Shown: positions 36,337-46,215, counted from the stretch's first letter. The stretch is 64,000 nucleotides of DNA from Gilvimarinus japonicus (GCF_042847215.1 NZ_AP031500.1:3472001-3536000), one strand, 5' to 3'. Notes: generated by a model from the sequence alone, not told the origin. Made by a program: numbers and translations.

Positions 36337-36365
36337 ATATTACCCGCTCAGGGCCATTTAGGCAA
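36337..36365 (-). promoter_or_regulatory. Possible sigma-70 promoter of gltBD
   Basis: On the minus strand TTGCCT (36365-36360) and TAATAT (36342-36337) are 17 bp apart, with 4 of 6 matches each. The start would be near 36330, just upstream of the terminator-like hairpin. Confidence 0.4.
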
Positions 36366-36771
36366 GCGGGACAGTGGCGCGAGAGTGCCAAACCTACAGA
36401 CAATAAGGCCGGCGAGAATGTACGATAAGCCGCGTGGTACGGGCCTTTAATGTCAGGTTATTGCCAATCGCTTCAAGATGCAAGATCGGCGACAAAACGA
36501 GAGGCACGATAACCGAGAATTTACACGCAAAACGGCCAACAATAGCCTGAAAACAAAAGAAATTTGTGAAAATGTGCCACTATTCCTCTTTTTCGGCCTT
36601 CCGCCCCTTTATCCTGCTTGCGATTTACGCTAATTTAGGCGATACAACTAAATATTGGGGCGCCTACGCCCTTAAAACCCACGCTTGGGTGTGCTGCGCC
36701 CCACTTTAGGTGGCTTAGCGTGCACGACAGCGGCCAAACACAATTACAACGCCGGCAACCAGGAATTCAAC

Positions 36772-38814
36772 ATGCGGATACAACAACTTGGGTCAACGAC
36801 AATAAAGTTAACCTCAGCGCTTGCCCTTTGCCTGGGCCTCGCGGCCTGCGGCGGCGGTAGCAGTGGCTCAGCGCTCGACGACTATAATGGCAACGGAGGT
36901 GGCGGCGATGGCGATGGCGATACCAGTAATGAGCTGGCGCAGATTGGCACTGGCAGCGGGGCAGACTTCCGCCCCGGAGAAATTAACGTTGGCATTGGCG
37001 ATAGCGAACTGTCCGCAGGTGGCAACACACTACTCAGTGTCAATGTAGTAAACAATGGCAGCCTGATTACCGATAGCGTCCAAGTCACCTTTAGCTCCAC
37101 CTGCTTTGCCAATGGCGAAGCCCTATTTGAACCTCAAGCCGGCTTAACTTGCGACGCAGACTGTCCGACCAACATTGTGGACACCAGTAACGGGCAAGCC
37201 ACCATACGCTACATAGCGAACGGCTGCTTGGGTACAGACAATATAAAGGCGACCACCACTTACGGCGGCTCGGTGATCAGCGCCAACGGCACTGTTAGCA
37301 TTGCCTCAGATACCGTCACCAGCCTCAGCTTTATTGACGCGTCGCCATCGGTCATCACCCTAAAAGGCTCTGGCGGCGAAGAAACTTCGGCGCTGCGCTT
37401 TCGCGTGCGAGGCAGTACAGGCGCACCAATTAAGGATGTCGGTGTCGACTTTTCCCTTAGTCGCACCAGCGGAGGACTAAAACTGGTAAATGAAAGCAGT
37501 ACCTCTGACGTGGATGGCTACGTTTATACCACCGTGCAATCTGGCAGCGTACCAGGCCCTGTACAAGTAACGGCTACCACCACCGAGACTGGCATCTCGA
37601 CCCAGTCATCCAGCCTCGTACTCTCTACCGGCCTGCCGGACCAGAATAGCTTTAGCATGTCCGCCAGCCGCCTTGCCCCGAATAGCTGGAACATCGATGG
37701 TGTCGAGTCGGAAATCATTATCCGTACGGCAGACGCGTTTAATAATCCCGCCCCCATCGGCACGCCAATTTACTTCACTACCAACGGTGGAGCCATTGAA
37801 GGCGAGTGCTTTATTCAACCGGAAGAGGACTCCCCCAATAAAAGCTCGGGTGCTTGCAGTGCCACCTGGCGCTCACAGGACCCTAAACCCGAAACTGACG
37901 AGGTGACACCAGGATCACCCTTCCCGTTTTTGGTGGATGAAGAAAACCTAACGCTCATCTGCCCTAACGGCCAGTTGGCTGGGCACGGCTCTGAATGCCG
38001 CCATGGCCGCCTAAAAGTTGTCGCTACAACCTTGGGCAATGAGTCTTTTATTGATACCAACGGCAACGGCCTTTACGACCACGAAGAAGATGAGTTCTAC
38101 ACCAGCACCAGCCCAGAAGGAAACACCACCAAACGGGCACAAAACTGCCTACGTAACGAGCCCATTTCGGGCTTGGCGTCGCGCCCGGTGTCTTCCGGCA
38201 CATCTGATGCACGAGGCTGTGACGATATAGGCGACCCCTACATTGACCACAATTTTAACGGCCAATACGATAAGGACGAAGAAATAGCCACCATTGACGA
38301 CAAGTTTGATGCCAGCTACACACCGGCCAACGGCCTATACAACGGCCTACTTTGCCGCCAAGAAGACGTCGACGCCGGCAACTGCTCGCGCGAGCCAGTA
38401 CTGGTTCGAGCAGATACGACCTTAGTCATGTCGTCTTACAACTTACTGCGCATGCCCGACGGCGGCCTACCAGGCCAGCCAGATGAAATTGTCCTCGGCC
38501 CCAACGAGACCGTCGCCTTTACCATGATGGTCGCCGATCAAAATGGTAACGGCATCCCCTATGGCTCCTCCACCGAAGCCTATGACGAAACGGCCTTTGA
38601 GATGGAGGTTGTAGTCAGCCCCGAAGGAGATTGGCCCGAAAGCCAAGAATACGGCTACGTCACTGTGTTTGTAACTTCGAGCGACAAGCCACCATCAGGC
38701 GCTGCCGGCGTTTCGATCAGCAGGCCTTCGGGCGACGGAGAAGATAACGAGGGGGGTATCACCAGCACTTTCTTGATCCCGGTTCGAGCTGAGGGGTTTG
38801 AGGTCGAAGAGTAA
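36772..38814 (+). CDS. Large Ig-like lipoprotein with Ca-loop-like segments
   Basis: A 680-aa surface-type lipoprotein. The signal peptide ends in the lipobox LAAC near residue 23, followed by a Gly/Asp linker made by short GGCGAT repeats. Two or more Ig-like (Big/invasin-type) segments follow: GGNTLLSVNVVNNG, and APIKDVGVDFSLSRTSGG with VDGYVYTTVQSG. Two loops resemble EF-hand-type calcium loops: DTNGNGLYDHEEDE and DHNFNGQYDKDEE. Several Cys pairs suggest disulfides. The start ATG 36772 has AGGA 8 nt upstream. The function is unknown; adhesion or envelope structure is inference. Confidence 0.75.
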   Translation: MRIQQLGSTTIKLTSALALCLGLAACGGGSSGSALDDYNGNGGGGDGDGDTSNELAQIGTGSGADFRPGEINVGIGDSELSAGGNTLLSVNVVNNGSLITDSVQVTFSSTCFANGEALFEPQAGLTCDADCPTNIVDTSNGQATIRYIANGCLGTDNIKATTTYGGSVISANGTVSIASDTVTSLSFIDASPSVITLKGSGGEETSALRFRVRGSTGAPIKDVGVDFSLSRTSGGLKLVNESSTSDVDGYVYTTVQSGSVPGPVQVTATTTETGISTQSSSLVLSTGLPDQNSFSMSASRLAPNSWNIDGVESEIIIRTADAFNNPAPIGTPIYFTTNGGAIEGECFIQPEEDSPNKSSGACSATWRSQDPKPETDEVTPGSPFPFLVDEENLTLICPNGQLAGHGSECRHGRLKVVATTLGNESFIDTNGNGLYDHEEDEFYTSTSPEGNTTKRAQNCLRNEPISGLASRPVSSGTSDARGCDDIGDPYIDHNFNGQYDKDEEIATIDDKFDASYTPANGLYNGLLCRQEDVDAGNCSREPVLVRADTTLVMSSYNLLRMPDGGLPGQPDEIVLGPNETVAFTMMVADQNGNGIPYGSSTEAYDETAFEMEVVVSPEGDWPESQEYGYVTVFVTSSDKPPSGAAGVSISRPSGDGEDNEGGITSTFLIPVRAEGFEVEE

Positions 38815-38835
38815 ACCACCCCAAAGCGATAAGAC

Positions 38836-38872
38836 AAAAAGCCTGCCTTACGCAAGTAAGGCAGGCTTTTTT
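38836..38872 (+). terminator. Terminator of the Ig-like lipoprotein gene
   Basis: GCCTGCCTTA (38841-38850) pairs with TAAGGCAGGC (38857-38866) over a 6-nt loop, and six T follow. Five A on the other side make it partly two-way. Confidence 0.92.
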
Positions 38873-39009
38873 ATTTTACAAGGCTGACTTCACCTCCTCA
38901 CCTTTCCAGCGCAGGTAAAGCGCAATTAACCTTTTCAACCGCATCCGATTTGGCGTTCTGTTGAGGACGCCGCAGCGGCCCCACTTACCACAACCTGTTC
39001 AAACCCGAT

Positions 39010-39039
39010 AAAAAGGGACAGCATATTGCGTCCCTTTTT
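39010..39039 (-). terminator. Terminator of the pilM-damX gene run
   Basis: AAAAAGGGAC (39010-39019) pairs with GTCCCTTTTT (39030-39039). It lies 47 nt past the damX stop, and in minus-strand reading a T-run ends the stem. It faces the lipoprotein terminator. Confidence 0.85.
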
Positions 39040-39086
39040 ATTAGACAGCCTAAGGACACCCCGTACAACCCGTTGAAACTTCATTA

Positions 39087-40613
39087 CTATTTTGCCAGCT
39101 CAGTCTGCAGCTCTTTCACCTTCCTAGGCCAAGGCCCCGCTTTAACCTGTTGTGCCGGCAAATTAGAGGCAGCCTGTTTCGCCTGGGCAAGAGAGCTATA
39201 GCGTCCCTCCAAGACGATAAACCAAGGCTTATCCGAGCGCTCAGTCTCCATCACCCGCAAATGGTCACTATTGCTCTGGCGCTGCACGTAGGCTTTGGCG
39301 GCATCTCGGCTAGACACGCCCAATACTTGCAGCGAATAAGCTGAGGAAGGCCACGAAAGAATTTCGGCTTCATCATTTGCCCACTCAACGACAGATGCTG
39401 CGGCGCTAGAGGAGATGGACACTTGGTTCGCGACGGAACTTACGACATTTGACTCGGCTCCCTTTGGGACCGAGTCCTGTGTTTTAATATCCCCTGCATC
39501 CTGTGCGGACAGACTGCCAGTCTCGGACTCTGGCACCGGAGGCGCATCAATTACCGTAGAGCCTTCAACGCTCATCCTAGTGCTCGCTTTTTCAGCGGAG
39601 GAGCGCACCTTAACCTCGGCACCAGTTTCGCCGCTTCCACCCATCGCTGGCGCGGTAACTGAGGTGGTTTGCGTCGCAGACTGGGCGCCAGGCTTTTTAG
39701 GCGAAACAACCTGCTCCGCCGGTACCGAGAGGCGTTTAACCACAGCATTAGACTTATCTCCGTCGCTATCACCCTGATACAGATATACCAATCCCAGCGC
39801 CGCTAAAAGCCCTGCCACTGCGGCCATATGCATAACCGGTAGCGCACTCTTTTTATTAGCTCGCTCTTCGGTATTAAGCTCCGAGAGCCGGCCCTGAAGA
39901 TCCAACTGTGCCAGCTTCAGAACCTTATCCAAACGACCGTCAGCCTCTTGGCACAACTGTTCAACTTTCCCTAAGCTAAATAATGGCTCACCCAAAAAGC
40001 CCACTAGCTCCATACGGTAATTCAACATGGCGGTTACATCGGGTGCCATCATCAGAGGAAAGACTATATCCTGCACCGCAACGTCCGGCATTTGAAATTG
40101 ATCAAGCCGATGCGCTAACTCTAACTCTGAAAATAAAACAAAACTAAATGGTCGACTATGGCCAGCGGGTACTTGCAGCAAGCTAACGAGCGCAGCCAAA
40201 GTATCGTCTGCGAGTAGATGCGCGTTATCCAATACCACCGTAACGGCTAGCGCTTCATTGCTGCCATTAACAATAGTACGCAGTTGCGCAAGCAGTTCCC
40301 CCATGCTCGAATCAGCCGAAACTGGTAGGGCAAGAAAGTCCGCCAACTCCAACAGTAACGCGTGAGCCGAGCTGGCAACCGCCACATCCAGCAAAACACT
40401 CTCTTGGATCGCAATCAGCTGAGCGTAAAAGAACTTAGCAAACGCGGTTTTACCTGTACCGGCGGCGCCGGACACGACAACAAAGCCGGCACTAAACTGG
40501 CTTGCATGAGTAATTTGATCGGCCAAACACTCTAGATCCGGTGTTACATAGAAAGTGTCATTCGCAAACGGATCACCTTCAAGACCAAAGCGCTCACAGT
40601 ATTCTGGGGTCAT
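39087..40613 (-). CDS. damX: DamX-like protein: AAA ATPase plus SPOR domain
   Basis: A 508-aa inner-membrane cell-division protein. The N-terminal ExeA-like ATPase has Walker A GAAGTGKTAFAKF near residue 50 and a Walker B-like VTVVLDNAHLL. A membrane helix (MAAVAGLLAALGLVYLY) follows near residue 265, then a long Ser/Thr/Ala-rich linker and a C-terminal SPOR domain that binds denuded glycan at septa (YSLQVLGVSS, AYVQRQ). Position after aroK-aroB is the classical damX locus. Confidence 0.88.
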   Translation of the reverse strand: MTPEYCERFGLEGDPFANDTFYVTPDLECLADQITHASQFSAGFVVVSGAAGTGKTAFAKFFYAQLIAIQESVLLDVAVASSAHALLLELADFLALPVSADSSMGELLAQLRTIVNGSNEALAVTVVLDNAHLLADDTLAALVSLLQVPAGHSRPFSFVLFSELELAHRLDQFQMPDVAVQDIVFPLMMAPDVTAMLNYRMELVGFLGEPLFSLGKVEQLCQEADGRLDKVLKLAQLDLQGRLSELNTEERANKKSALPVMHMAAVAGLLAALGLVYLYQGDSDGDKSNAVVKRLSVPAEQVVSPKKPGAQSATQTTSVTAPAMGGSGETGAEVKVRSSAEKASTRMSVEGSTVIDAPPVPESETGSLSAQDAGDIKTQDSVPKGAESNVVSSVANQVSISSSAAASVVEWANDEAEILSWPSSAYSLQVLGVSSRDAAKAYVQRQSNSDHLRVMETERSDKPWFIVLEGRYSSLAQAKQAASNLPAQQVKAGPWPRKVKELQTELAK

Positions 40614-40631
40614 TCAGCTTCTCCTGTTCGC

Positions 40632-41714
40632 CTAGCGGCAAGCATTGATGGTCTGACTCAGAAGATCTCTGTCAATATCGGACGTGACAAACGCTTGCCC
40701 TAGCTGTTTTACCAACACCAATCGCAAGCGCCCATCTTGCACTTTTTTATCGACCGACATCAGCTCAATAAATTGCGACTCGCTCATATTTTCGGGCGCC
40801 GCCACCGGTAAGTTCGCACGTTCAATCAGCGAAGTGGCCCGCGCCAAGTCAGCCTCACAAATCAGCCCCATCCGCTGCGATAAGTCCAGCGCCATAACCA
40901 TCCCTGCACCGACTGCCTCGCCGTGCAACCAGTTACCGTAACCTTGCGCAGTTTCGATAGCGTGACCAAAGGTATGCCCCAAATTCAAAATAGCTCGAAT
41001 GCCGCCCTCGCGCTCATCCTGAGCCACAACCCGCGCTTTATTATCGCAGGACCGCTCAATACAGTAACTTAGTGCATTCGCATCCCCGGCCATCACCCGA
41101 TCGATATTGGCCTCTAACCAGACAAAAAAGTCATAGTCGCAAATAATGCCGTACTTAATAACCTCGGCCACGCCCGCAGAGAGTTCGCGCGCAGGCAATG
41201 TTTTCAGCGCCGCGACGTCAGCCACGACTGCCTGAGGCTGGTAAAAGGCGCCAATCATATTTTTACCTAGGGCGTGATTGACACCAGTTTTACCACCCAC
41301 CGACGAGTCCACCATGGAAAGCAGCGTCGTTGGTATTTGAATAAAACTAACACCGCGCTGGTAGCACGCTGACGCAAAGCCCGCCATATCCCCCACAACG
41401 CCACCACCAAGGGCTATCACCGTAACCGTTCGGTTAAAGCGACTTTTTAGCAACTCATCAAATATAAGATTAAGCGTATCAAGGTTTTTGTACTGCTCAC
41501 CATCAGGCAAAACAACCGACTGTACCTCGAATTCACGGCTACCCAGCGCGCGCTTAAGCATGGGCAAGTAAATTTTAGCCACAGTATCATTGGTCACGAT
41601 GCAAACCTGCTGACCGCCAATATACTCGGCCAACAAATCGGCACGATCAATTAAGTTAGTACCAATAAAAATAGGGTAGCTGCGCTCCCCAAGGTCAACG
41701 GTTAGGGTCTTCAT
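40632..41714 (-). CDS. aroB: 3-dehydroquinate synthase
   Basis: AroB makes 3-dehydroquinate from DAHP, the second step of the shikimate pathway. The NAD-binding block is ALGGGVVGDMAGFAS, followed by SSVGGKTGVNHALGKN and the zinc His in GHTFGHAIE. I start at ATG 41714 (MKTLTVDLGERSYPI), which gives the normal 360 aa; the frame runs 33 codons higher through a hydrophobic, unconserved stretch. It lies between aroK and damX. Confidence 0.97.
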   Translation of the reverse strand: MKTLTVDLGERSYPIFIGTNLIDRADLLAEYIGGQQVCIVTNDTVAKIYLPMLKRALGSREFEVQSVVLPDGEQYKNLDTLNLIFDELLKSRFNRTVTVIALGGGVVGDMAGFASACYQRGVSFIQIPTTLLSMVDSSVGGKTGVNHALGKNMIGAFYQPQAVVADVAALKTLPARELSAGVAEVIKYGIICDYDFFVWLEANIDRVMAGDANALSYCIERSCDNKARVVAQDEREGGIRAILNLGHTFGHAIETAQGYGNWLHGEAVGAGMVMALDLSQRMGLICEADLARATSLIERANLPVAAPENMSESQFIELMSVDKKVQDGRLRLVLVKQLGQAFVTSDIDRDLLSQTINACR

Positions 41715-41822
41715 AATTAGCGTCTTTGAAATGGTGATGGATGTTCTAATACAGAGGCTGTACTTTAGCACACAGACGAAAAAGCTGGCAGACAGAGCGT
41801 AAACCCACCCCAAATCACTAAT

Positions 41823-42329
41823 TCAGGGAAGTTGCGCCAAGATCTCGGCTACGGCAGCCTTTGGGGAAAAACGATCAGTGTTGAGTCGAACATCAGCGAC
41901 ACCGCGATACAACTCATCTCGGGCCGCGAGGATTTCTATGATCTTCTCACGGGGGTTATCCACTTGCAGTAAAGGGCGTTTTTTATCACGAGAGGTTCGC
42001 TCCACCAACTGCTCTACCGAGGCGGTTAAATAACAAACCAGCCCCTGCGACATTAACTCACAGTTTGCAGGCTTGGTAACAATCCCACCGCCGGTGGCGA
42101 TAACGCAAGGGGGCTCAGCGACCAAATCTTGCAGAACACCGGTTTCGCGCAACCGAAATCCCTCCTCCCCTTCCATATCAAAGATCCACGGAATATCCGC
42201 ACCAGTGCGACTTTCAATCACACGGTCTGTATCGTAAAAGGGGACATTCAACTCAGAGGCAAGAACTCTACCGATAGTCGACTTGCCGACCCCCATGGGG
42301 CCGACAAGAAATACGTGCCGATCTAGCAT
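41823..42329 (-). CDS. aroK: Shikimate kinase
   Basis: AroK phosphorylates shikimate at O3 with ATP. At 168 aa it has Walker A LVGPMGVGKSTIGR, the shikimate-binding DTDRVIE and GGGIV, and the lid Arg in SRDKKRPLL. It follows pilQ by 4 nt, so it is read from the pil promoter. A 108-nt gap precedes aroB. Confidence 0.97.
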   Translation of the reverse strand: MLDRHVFLVGPMGVGKSTIGRVLASELNVPFYDTDRVIESRTGADIPWIFDMEGEEGFRLRETGVLQDLVAEPPCVIATGGGIVTKPANCELMSQGLVCYLTASVEQLVERTSRDKKRPLLQVDNPREKIIEILAARDELYRGVADVRLNTDRFSPKAAVAEILAQLP

Positions 42330-42333
42330 AGCG

Positions 42334-44448
42334 TTATTCGGTTAAGCTCTCAGCCATAATGCGCGGGGTAATGAAAATCAACAACTCACTTTTCTCCGAT
42401 GTTTTAACATCGCGGCGGAACAAGCGCCCAAGATAAGGGATATCACCCAAAAACGGGACTTTATCCACACCGTTTAACTGCTGCATTTCAAAGATGCCAC
42501 CGAGAACAATGGTCTGCCCATCAGACACCAGCACCTTAGTATTTAAGCGCGTAATATCAATAATAGGCACACCAAACTCTTGGTTAAACTCGGCTAACAG
42601 ATCTTTCTTTATAGCCAGCTCCATAATAATGTTGTTGTCGGGCGTAATCTGGGGCGTTACATCCAGCTCCAATACCACCTCTTTAAAGGATGCCGCCGTT
42701 GCACCACTGGCAGAGGCCTCTTGGTAGGGAATTTCACTACCGGTAGAGATGGTAGCGCGCTGTTTATCGCCGGTAATAACCTTAGGTTGCGACACGATTT
42801 CAGCATAACCGTTGTACTCTAATGCCGACAACTCAAGATCCAAGTAGGCGTTATCAGTTAGCAGGCCAAACGCAATACTGCCTACAGGGCTGGCAACCCC
42901 TAAATCGACCATCATATTCTCGTTAAGATCAGCAGAACCACCACCATAGATAAAGTCGGCAGGCGAGCCAGGGGAAGAATCCAGTGCGCTAGTAGAGCCA
43001 CCCACCTCGAGGAGCGAGTCAGACGACAAACTGGCACCTACGCCACCCCAACGAACGCCCAGCTCTTCGCGGAAGTCCTTATTGGCAATAACCAATCGCG
43101 CCTCAATCATCACCTGACGAATAGGGATATCGATTTCGCTCACCAAGCGTTTAAGCGCATCAATACGCTCAGCCGTATCAGTCACAATTATCGAGTTAGT
43201 TCTCTCATCGACTACAGCTTGGCCACGTCCCGACAAGATACTACCTGTAGCACGACTGGCAGGTCCATCTGAACCGCCCGCGTCGCCAGCACCATCTCCT
43301 TGGAACAGTGCAAAGATCTCTTTGGCACTGGCATAACGCACACGAATATACTCGGTACGCAGCGGCGCCAGCTCTTCTAGCTGGCGCTTGGTTGAAAGCT
43401 CCTGGCGCTCGCGCTCGGCAATCTCCGATGCGGGAGCCACCATCAACACATTACCCACCTGACGCTTGTCCAGACCCTTGGTCTTTAACACCATATCCAG
43501 CGCTTGATCCCAAGGCACATTATCCAAACGAAGGGTAATACGCCCTTGCACAGTATCAGAGGCAACTAAGTTCAAATCGGTAAAATCCGCGATGATCTGC
43601 AGTACCGCTCGCACCTCAATATCCTGAAAGTTGAACGACAAGCGCGAGCCAGTATATTCAAAGAGACGCTCTTGCTCGGCTTTTTCCGCTGGGGTCAGGG
43701 GTTTAACACTAATGACATATTGATTGTCCGTTTGATAGGCCAAATAATCGTAATCACCATTGGCCGACACATCCAGCACCACATCGCCACTGTCGCTGCT
43801 AGCCGAAATAATCGCCACGGGCGTGGCAAAATCCAGCACATCTAAGCGGCGACGTAACTCACCAGGTAAAAAGGTATTAGCAAAAGTGACTCGCAAACCG
43901 TCGGCCGTATCGCGCATATCGGCACTGATACGATCAGTGGACAAATCAACAATAATACGACCCTCGCCGGCATCCCCCCGCCGGAAGTCAATGCCGCTTA
44001 TGGCGCGCTCTGCGCTTGTACGCGGTTGAGTGCTCGCGGCACTATCGGCCACGGGCTTACGTGCAGCCACTTGACGAGAGCCAGTACCGCCTACCTCAAT
44101 GACATAAGCGTTGCCATCAATGCGAGAACTATAGGTACTCAGGTTTTCAAGATTCAAGATCAATCGGGTACGGCCACCCGAGGTCAGTACTAAAGCGCTT
44201 TTGCCATTATCAAACGCCAACGGGAATCGCCGTTCTTTCAGCTCGCTTTCGACCTCCGGGAAATCCAATACGATGCGCGCTGGCGACTCAATCGTGTAAC
44301 CCTGAGGCTCCGGAGGGGCTTCATCAAAGCTCAAGCGCACCTCGAATCGCTGATCAGGCAGCTCCGCAAACCGGATGTCATCAAGGCTCGCGGCCCCCGC
44401 AAAGGGAGACAGCAGACAGACCAAGACTAACGCGACTGTTTTTCTCAT
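42334..44448 (-). CDS. pilQ: Type IV pilus secretin PilQ
   Basis: PilQ forms the outer-membrane ring through which the pilus passes. The 704-aa protein has a signal peptide (residues 1-19, ending AGA), AMIN domains that bind peptidoglycan (residues 20-240), an STN-type domain (LSFNFQDIEVRAVLQIIADF), an N1 domain (TEYIRVRYASAKEI) and the secretin core (QVMIEARLVIAN, then VLGGIFE and VPFLGDIPYLGRLFR). I chose ATG 44448 with its basic MRKTVA start; the frame opens 10 codons earlier. Last of pilMNOPQ. Confidence 0.96.
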   Translation of the reverse strand: MRKTVALVLVCLLSPFAGAASLDDIRFAELPDQRFEVRLSFDEAPPEPQGYTIESPARIVLDFPEVESELKERRFPLAFDNGKSALVLTSGGRTRLILNLENLSTYSSRIDGNAYVIEVGGTGSRQVAARKPVADSAASTQPRTSAERAISGIDFRRGDAGEGRIIVDLSTDRISADMRDTADGLRVTFANTFLPGELRRRLDVLDFATPVAIISASSDSGDVVLDVSANGDYDYLAYQTDNQYVISVKPLTPAEKAEQERLFEYTGSRLSFNFQDIEVRAVLQIIADFTDLNLVASDTVQGRITLRLDNVPWDQALDMVLKTKGLDKRQVGNVLMVAPASEIAERERQELSTKRQLEELAPLRTEYIRVRYASAKEIFALFQGDGAGDAGGSDGPASRATGSILSGRGQAVVDERTNSIIVTDTAERIDALKRLVSEIDIPIRQVMIEARLVIANKDFREELGVRWGGVGASLSSDSLLEVGGSTSALDSSPGSPADFIYGGGSADLNENMMVDLGVASPVGSIAFGLLTDNAYLDLELSALEYNGYAEIVSQPKVITGDKQRATISTGSEIPYQEASASGATAASFKEVVLELDVTPQITPDNNIIMELAIKKDLLAEFNQEFGVPIIDITRLNTKVLVSDGQTIVLGGIFEMQQLNGVDKVPFLGDIPYLGRLFRRDVKTSEKSELLIFITPRIMAESLTE

Positions 44449-44484
44449 TTTTAACCCCATTAAGAACAAAGCACGCATGACCGC

Positions 44485-45024
44485 CTATTCCTTTTCTTCT
44501 AATTTAATAATACGTGGACGCTCAACCCAGCCATCATCACCGTCAGAGACGATTTCCATCAGCTCAAGCTGATTGGGTGTCGCAGATATAATTTTGCCGT
44601 GATTGCGGCCCATATAATTACCAACTGTCACCGGCTCCACACTGCGCTGAGCACCCGGTCCGGTATCGATCAGGGCCCATAAAGTGCCGCCTTTAGAGAC
44701 GGTCCCCACCATTGTCATGTTGGCGATATTAAAGCTCTCCAAATACTCTTTTGCCCGCGTCATATCTGGCTTCACTGATTTACCGCCTTTAACGCGCGCC
44801 AACTCTTCAACGGGCCTTTCAAATGGACTGCGCAGTGTCATCGCCGCATAACTAAAGGGCGGTAAAGGACGGAAAACCGGCAACGGCTCTATCTGCTTGC
44901 CCGGCCGACGCTTGGTCTCTTCTATATAATCACGCAGCTCATCTAAATCGCCGTTACCGCCACAGCCTGCCAACAACGCCATAGCACCAACAAGAGCAGC
45001 CAATACGAGCTTATTACTATTCAT
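44485..45024 (-). CDS. pilP: Type IV pilus lipoprotein PilP
   Basis: PilP links the PilMNO inner-membrane complex to PilQ. The 179-aa protein has lipobox ALLAGC near residue 20, a proline-rich middle (PLPVFRPLPPFSY) and the beta-sandwich domain (NIANMTMVGTVSKGGTLWALI). ATG 45024 overlaps the pilO end by 8 nt, and the longer upstream frame is not needed. Confidence 0.95.
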   Translation of the reverse strand: MNSNKLVLAALVGAMALLAGCGGNGDLDELRDYIEETKRRPGKQIEPLPVFRPLPPFSYAAMTLRSPFERPVEELARVKGGKSVKPDMTRAKEYLESFNIANMTMVGTVSKGGTLWALIDTGPGAQRSVEPVTVGNYMGRNHGKIISATPNQLELMEIVSDGDDGWVERPRIIKLEEKE

Positions 45025-45631
45025 TGGCTTCCCCCTCTGGCTGATAGTGGTAGGTTTTAGCGTCAATCTGCATCACCAAATCGCCGCCTTCCTTTGCATT
45101 TTCAATTGAGAAGTCATGCAGAGTCACAATACGAGGCATACCGGCAACACCACTGACGAAGTTACCAAAATCATGGTAGCTACCCACCACGTTGATTTTA
45201 ATCGGCAACTCAGTGTAATACTCCGCAGCACGCTGCGCCTCAAGCTCAATACTTTGCATGCTAGAGCCACTCTCAACACTGCGAGCATCTATATCCTCTA
45301 ACAAGCCCGGCACCTGCGTGTCGGTTGGGAGCCGCGCCAACAAAGACTCAAAAGAGCGCTGCATCTCCTCCATTTGCGCACGATAAGCATCTAAGTTAGC
45401 CGCTTGAGCACTTTTCGTGGCAAACGTTTTTCTCAAAGTCTGCTCTTCAGCTTGTGCTCGCACCAAAGAGCTTTCAATGTCTTTAATTTTAAAATAATAA
45501 GTGGCTGCTAACAGCGCTGCCACAATAAAGACACACACTAAGATCTTGGTAGGAAGGGGCCACACCCCAAGCTTAGTAGAGTCGCTATAGTCGAAGTCTC
45601 GAGCATGCTCGAAGGATTCCCGCAGAGACAT
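45017..45631 (-). CDS. pilO: Type IV pilus assembly protein PilO
   Basis: PilO pairs with PilN in the inner membrane. The 204-aa protein has one membrane helix at residues 28-46 (KILVCVFIVAALLAATYYF), a coiled coil (residues 50-95) and a ferredoxin-like C-terminal domain (ELPIKINVVGSYHDFGNFVSGVA is split by the conserved YHDFG). Its ATG overlaps the pilN stop by one base. Confidence 0.95.
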   Translation of the reverse strand: MSLRESFEHARDFDYSDSTKLGVWPLPTKILVCVFIVAALLAATYYFKIKDIESSLVRAQAEEQTLRKTFATKSAQAANLDAYRAQMEEMQRSFESLLARLPTDTQVPGLLEDIDARSVESGSSMQSIELEAQRAAEYYTELPIKINVVGSYHDFGNFVSGVAGMPRIVTLHDFSIENAKEGGDLVMQIDAKTYHYQPEGEANE

Positions 45632-46215
45632 TACTGCTCCTCCTTCTGTTGTTCTTGTAAGGCTTTTTGTGCCTTAGACACGATCGTTTTCACCGTCATG
45701 GAGAATGCGTTGGCCTGTCCACCTTGATCCGGTGCGGCGTCTACCGACGCCAGATTTGGCTCGGCATACCACTCCGATGCATCCAAGTTACGCATAAAAC
45801 TCGACACCCGGTTATTGGATTCCGCATAGCCCTCTATACTCATCAACTGGCCTTGACGTTTAACCGATACAAGATACACGCCATCGGGGAGGGCGCGAAC
45901 CAGCTCATCAAAATGATGCACGATAACCGAGCGGGTTCCTTCGAGGTCACGAATCAGCTTCATCAACGCCAAAAGATCTTCCCGGCGCTTCTGCAGGTCA
46001 TTCAGCTCAGCCACTTTGCTTTCTAGCGTGGCGATTTCTGTTTTCAGCATTTCATTGCGCTGGCGCTGATGATCCACCTTGCCATTAGCGTTCGAAACCC
46101 ACAAATAGGCAATAACGATCGCGACAAAAGCCACGCCCATCATAATCGCAATAAAATCTTTCTTTTTCTTGTCGCGTTCTTTTACGCGCCAGGGAAGTAG
46201 ATTGATATGCGCCAT
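45631..46215 (-). CDS. pilN: Type IV pilus assembly protein PilN
   Basis: PilN begins with the cytoplasmic INLLPWR motif that docks into PilM, followed by a membrane helix at residues 23-42 (FIAIMMGVAFVAIVIAYLWV), a coiled coil and the periplasmic fold (PDGVYLVSVKRQGQLMSIEG). At 194 aa it is normal. ATG and the pilM stop share one base. Confidence 0.96.
   Translation of the reverse strand: MAHINLLPWRVKERDKKKKDFIAIMMGVAFVAIVIAYLWVSNANGKVDHQRQRNEMLKTEIATLESKVAELNDLQKRREDLLALMKLIRDLEGTRSVIVHHFDELVRALPDGVYLVSVKRQGQLMSIEGYAESNNRVSSFMRNLDASEWYAEPNLASVDAAPDQGGQANAFSMTVKTIVSKAQKALQEQQKEEQ

Larger units (their letters stand above)
36226..36771. other. 546-bp divergent intergenic region
   Basis: This region separates gltB (minus) from the large lipoprotein gene (plus). 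It holds the leader hairpin and promoter listed above. On the plus strand TTGCGA at 36618-36623 and GATACA at 36641-36646 (17-bp spacing) are a weak promoter candidate for the lipoprotein gene. I see no ORF with a credible start and no RNA gene in the rest. Confidence 0.5.

Noticed and set aside
38841..39039. The two hairpins as a repeat element or small mobile unit
   Set aside because: The stems differ in sequence. They are simply the facing terminators of two convergent genes.
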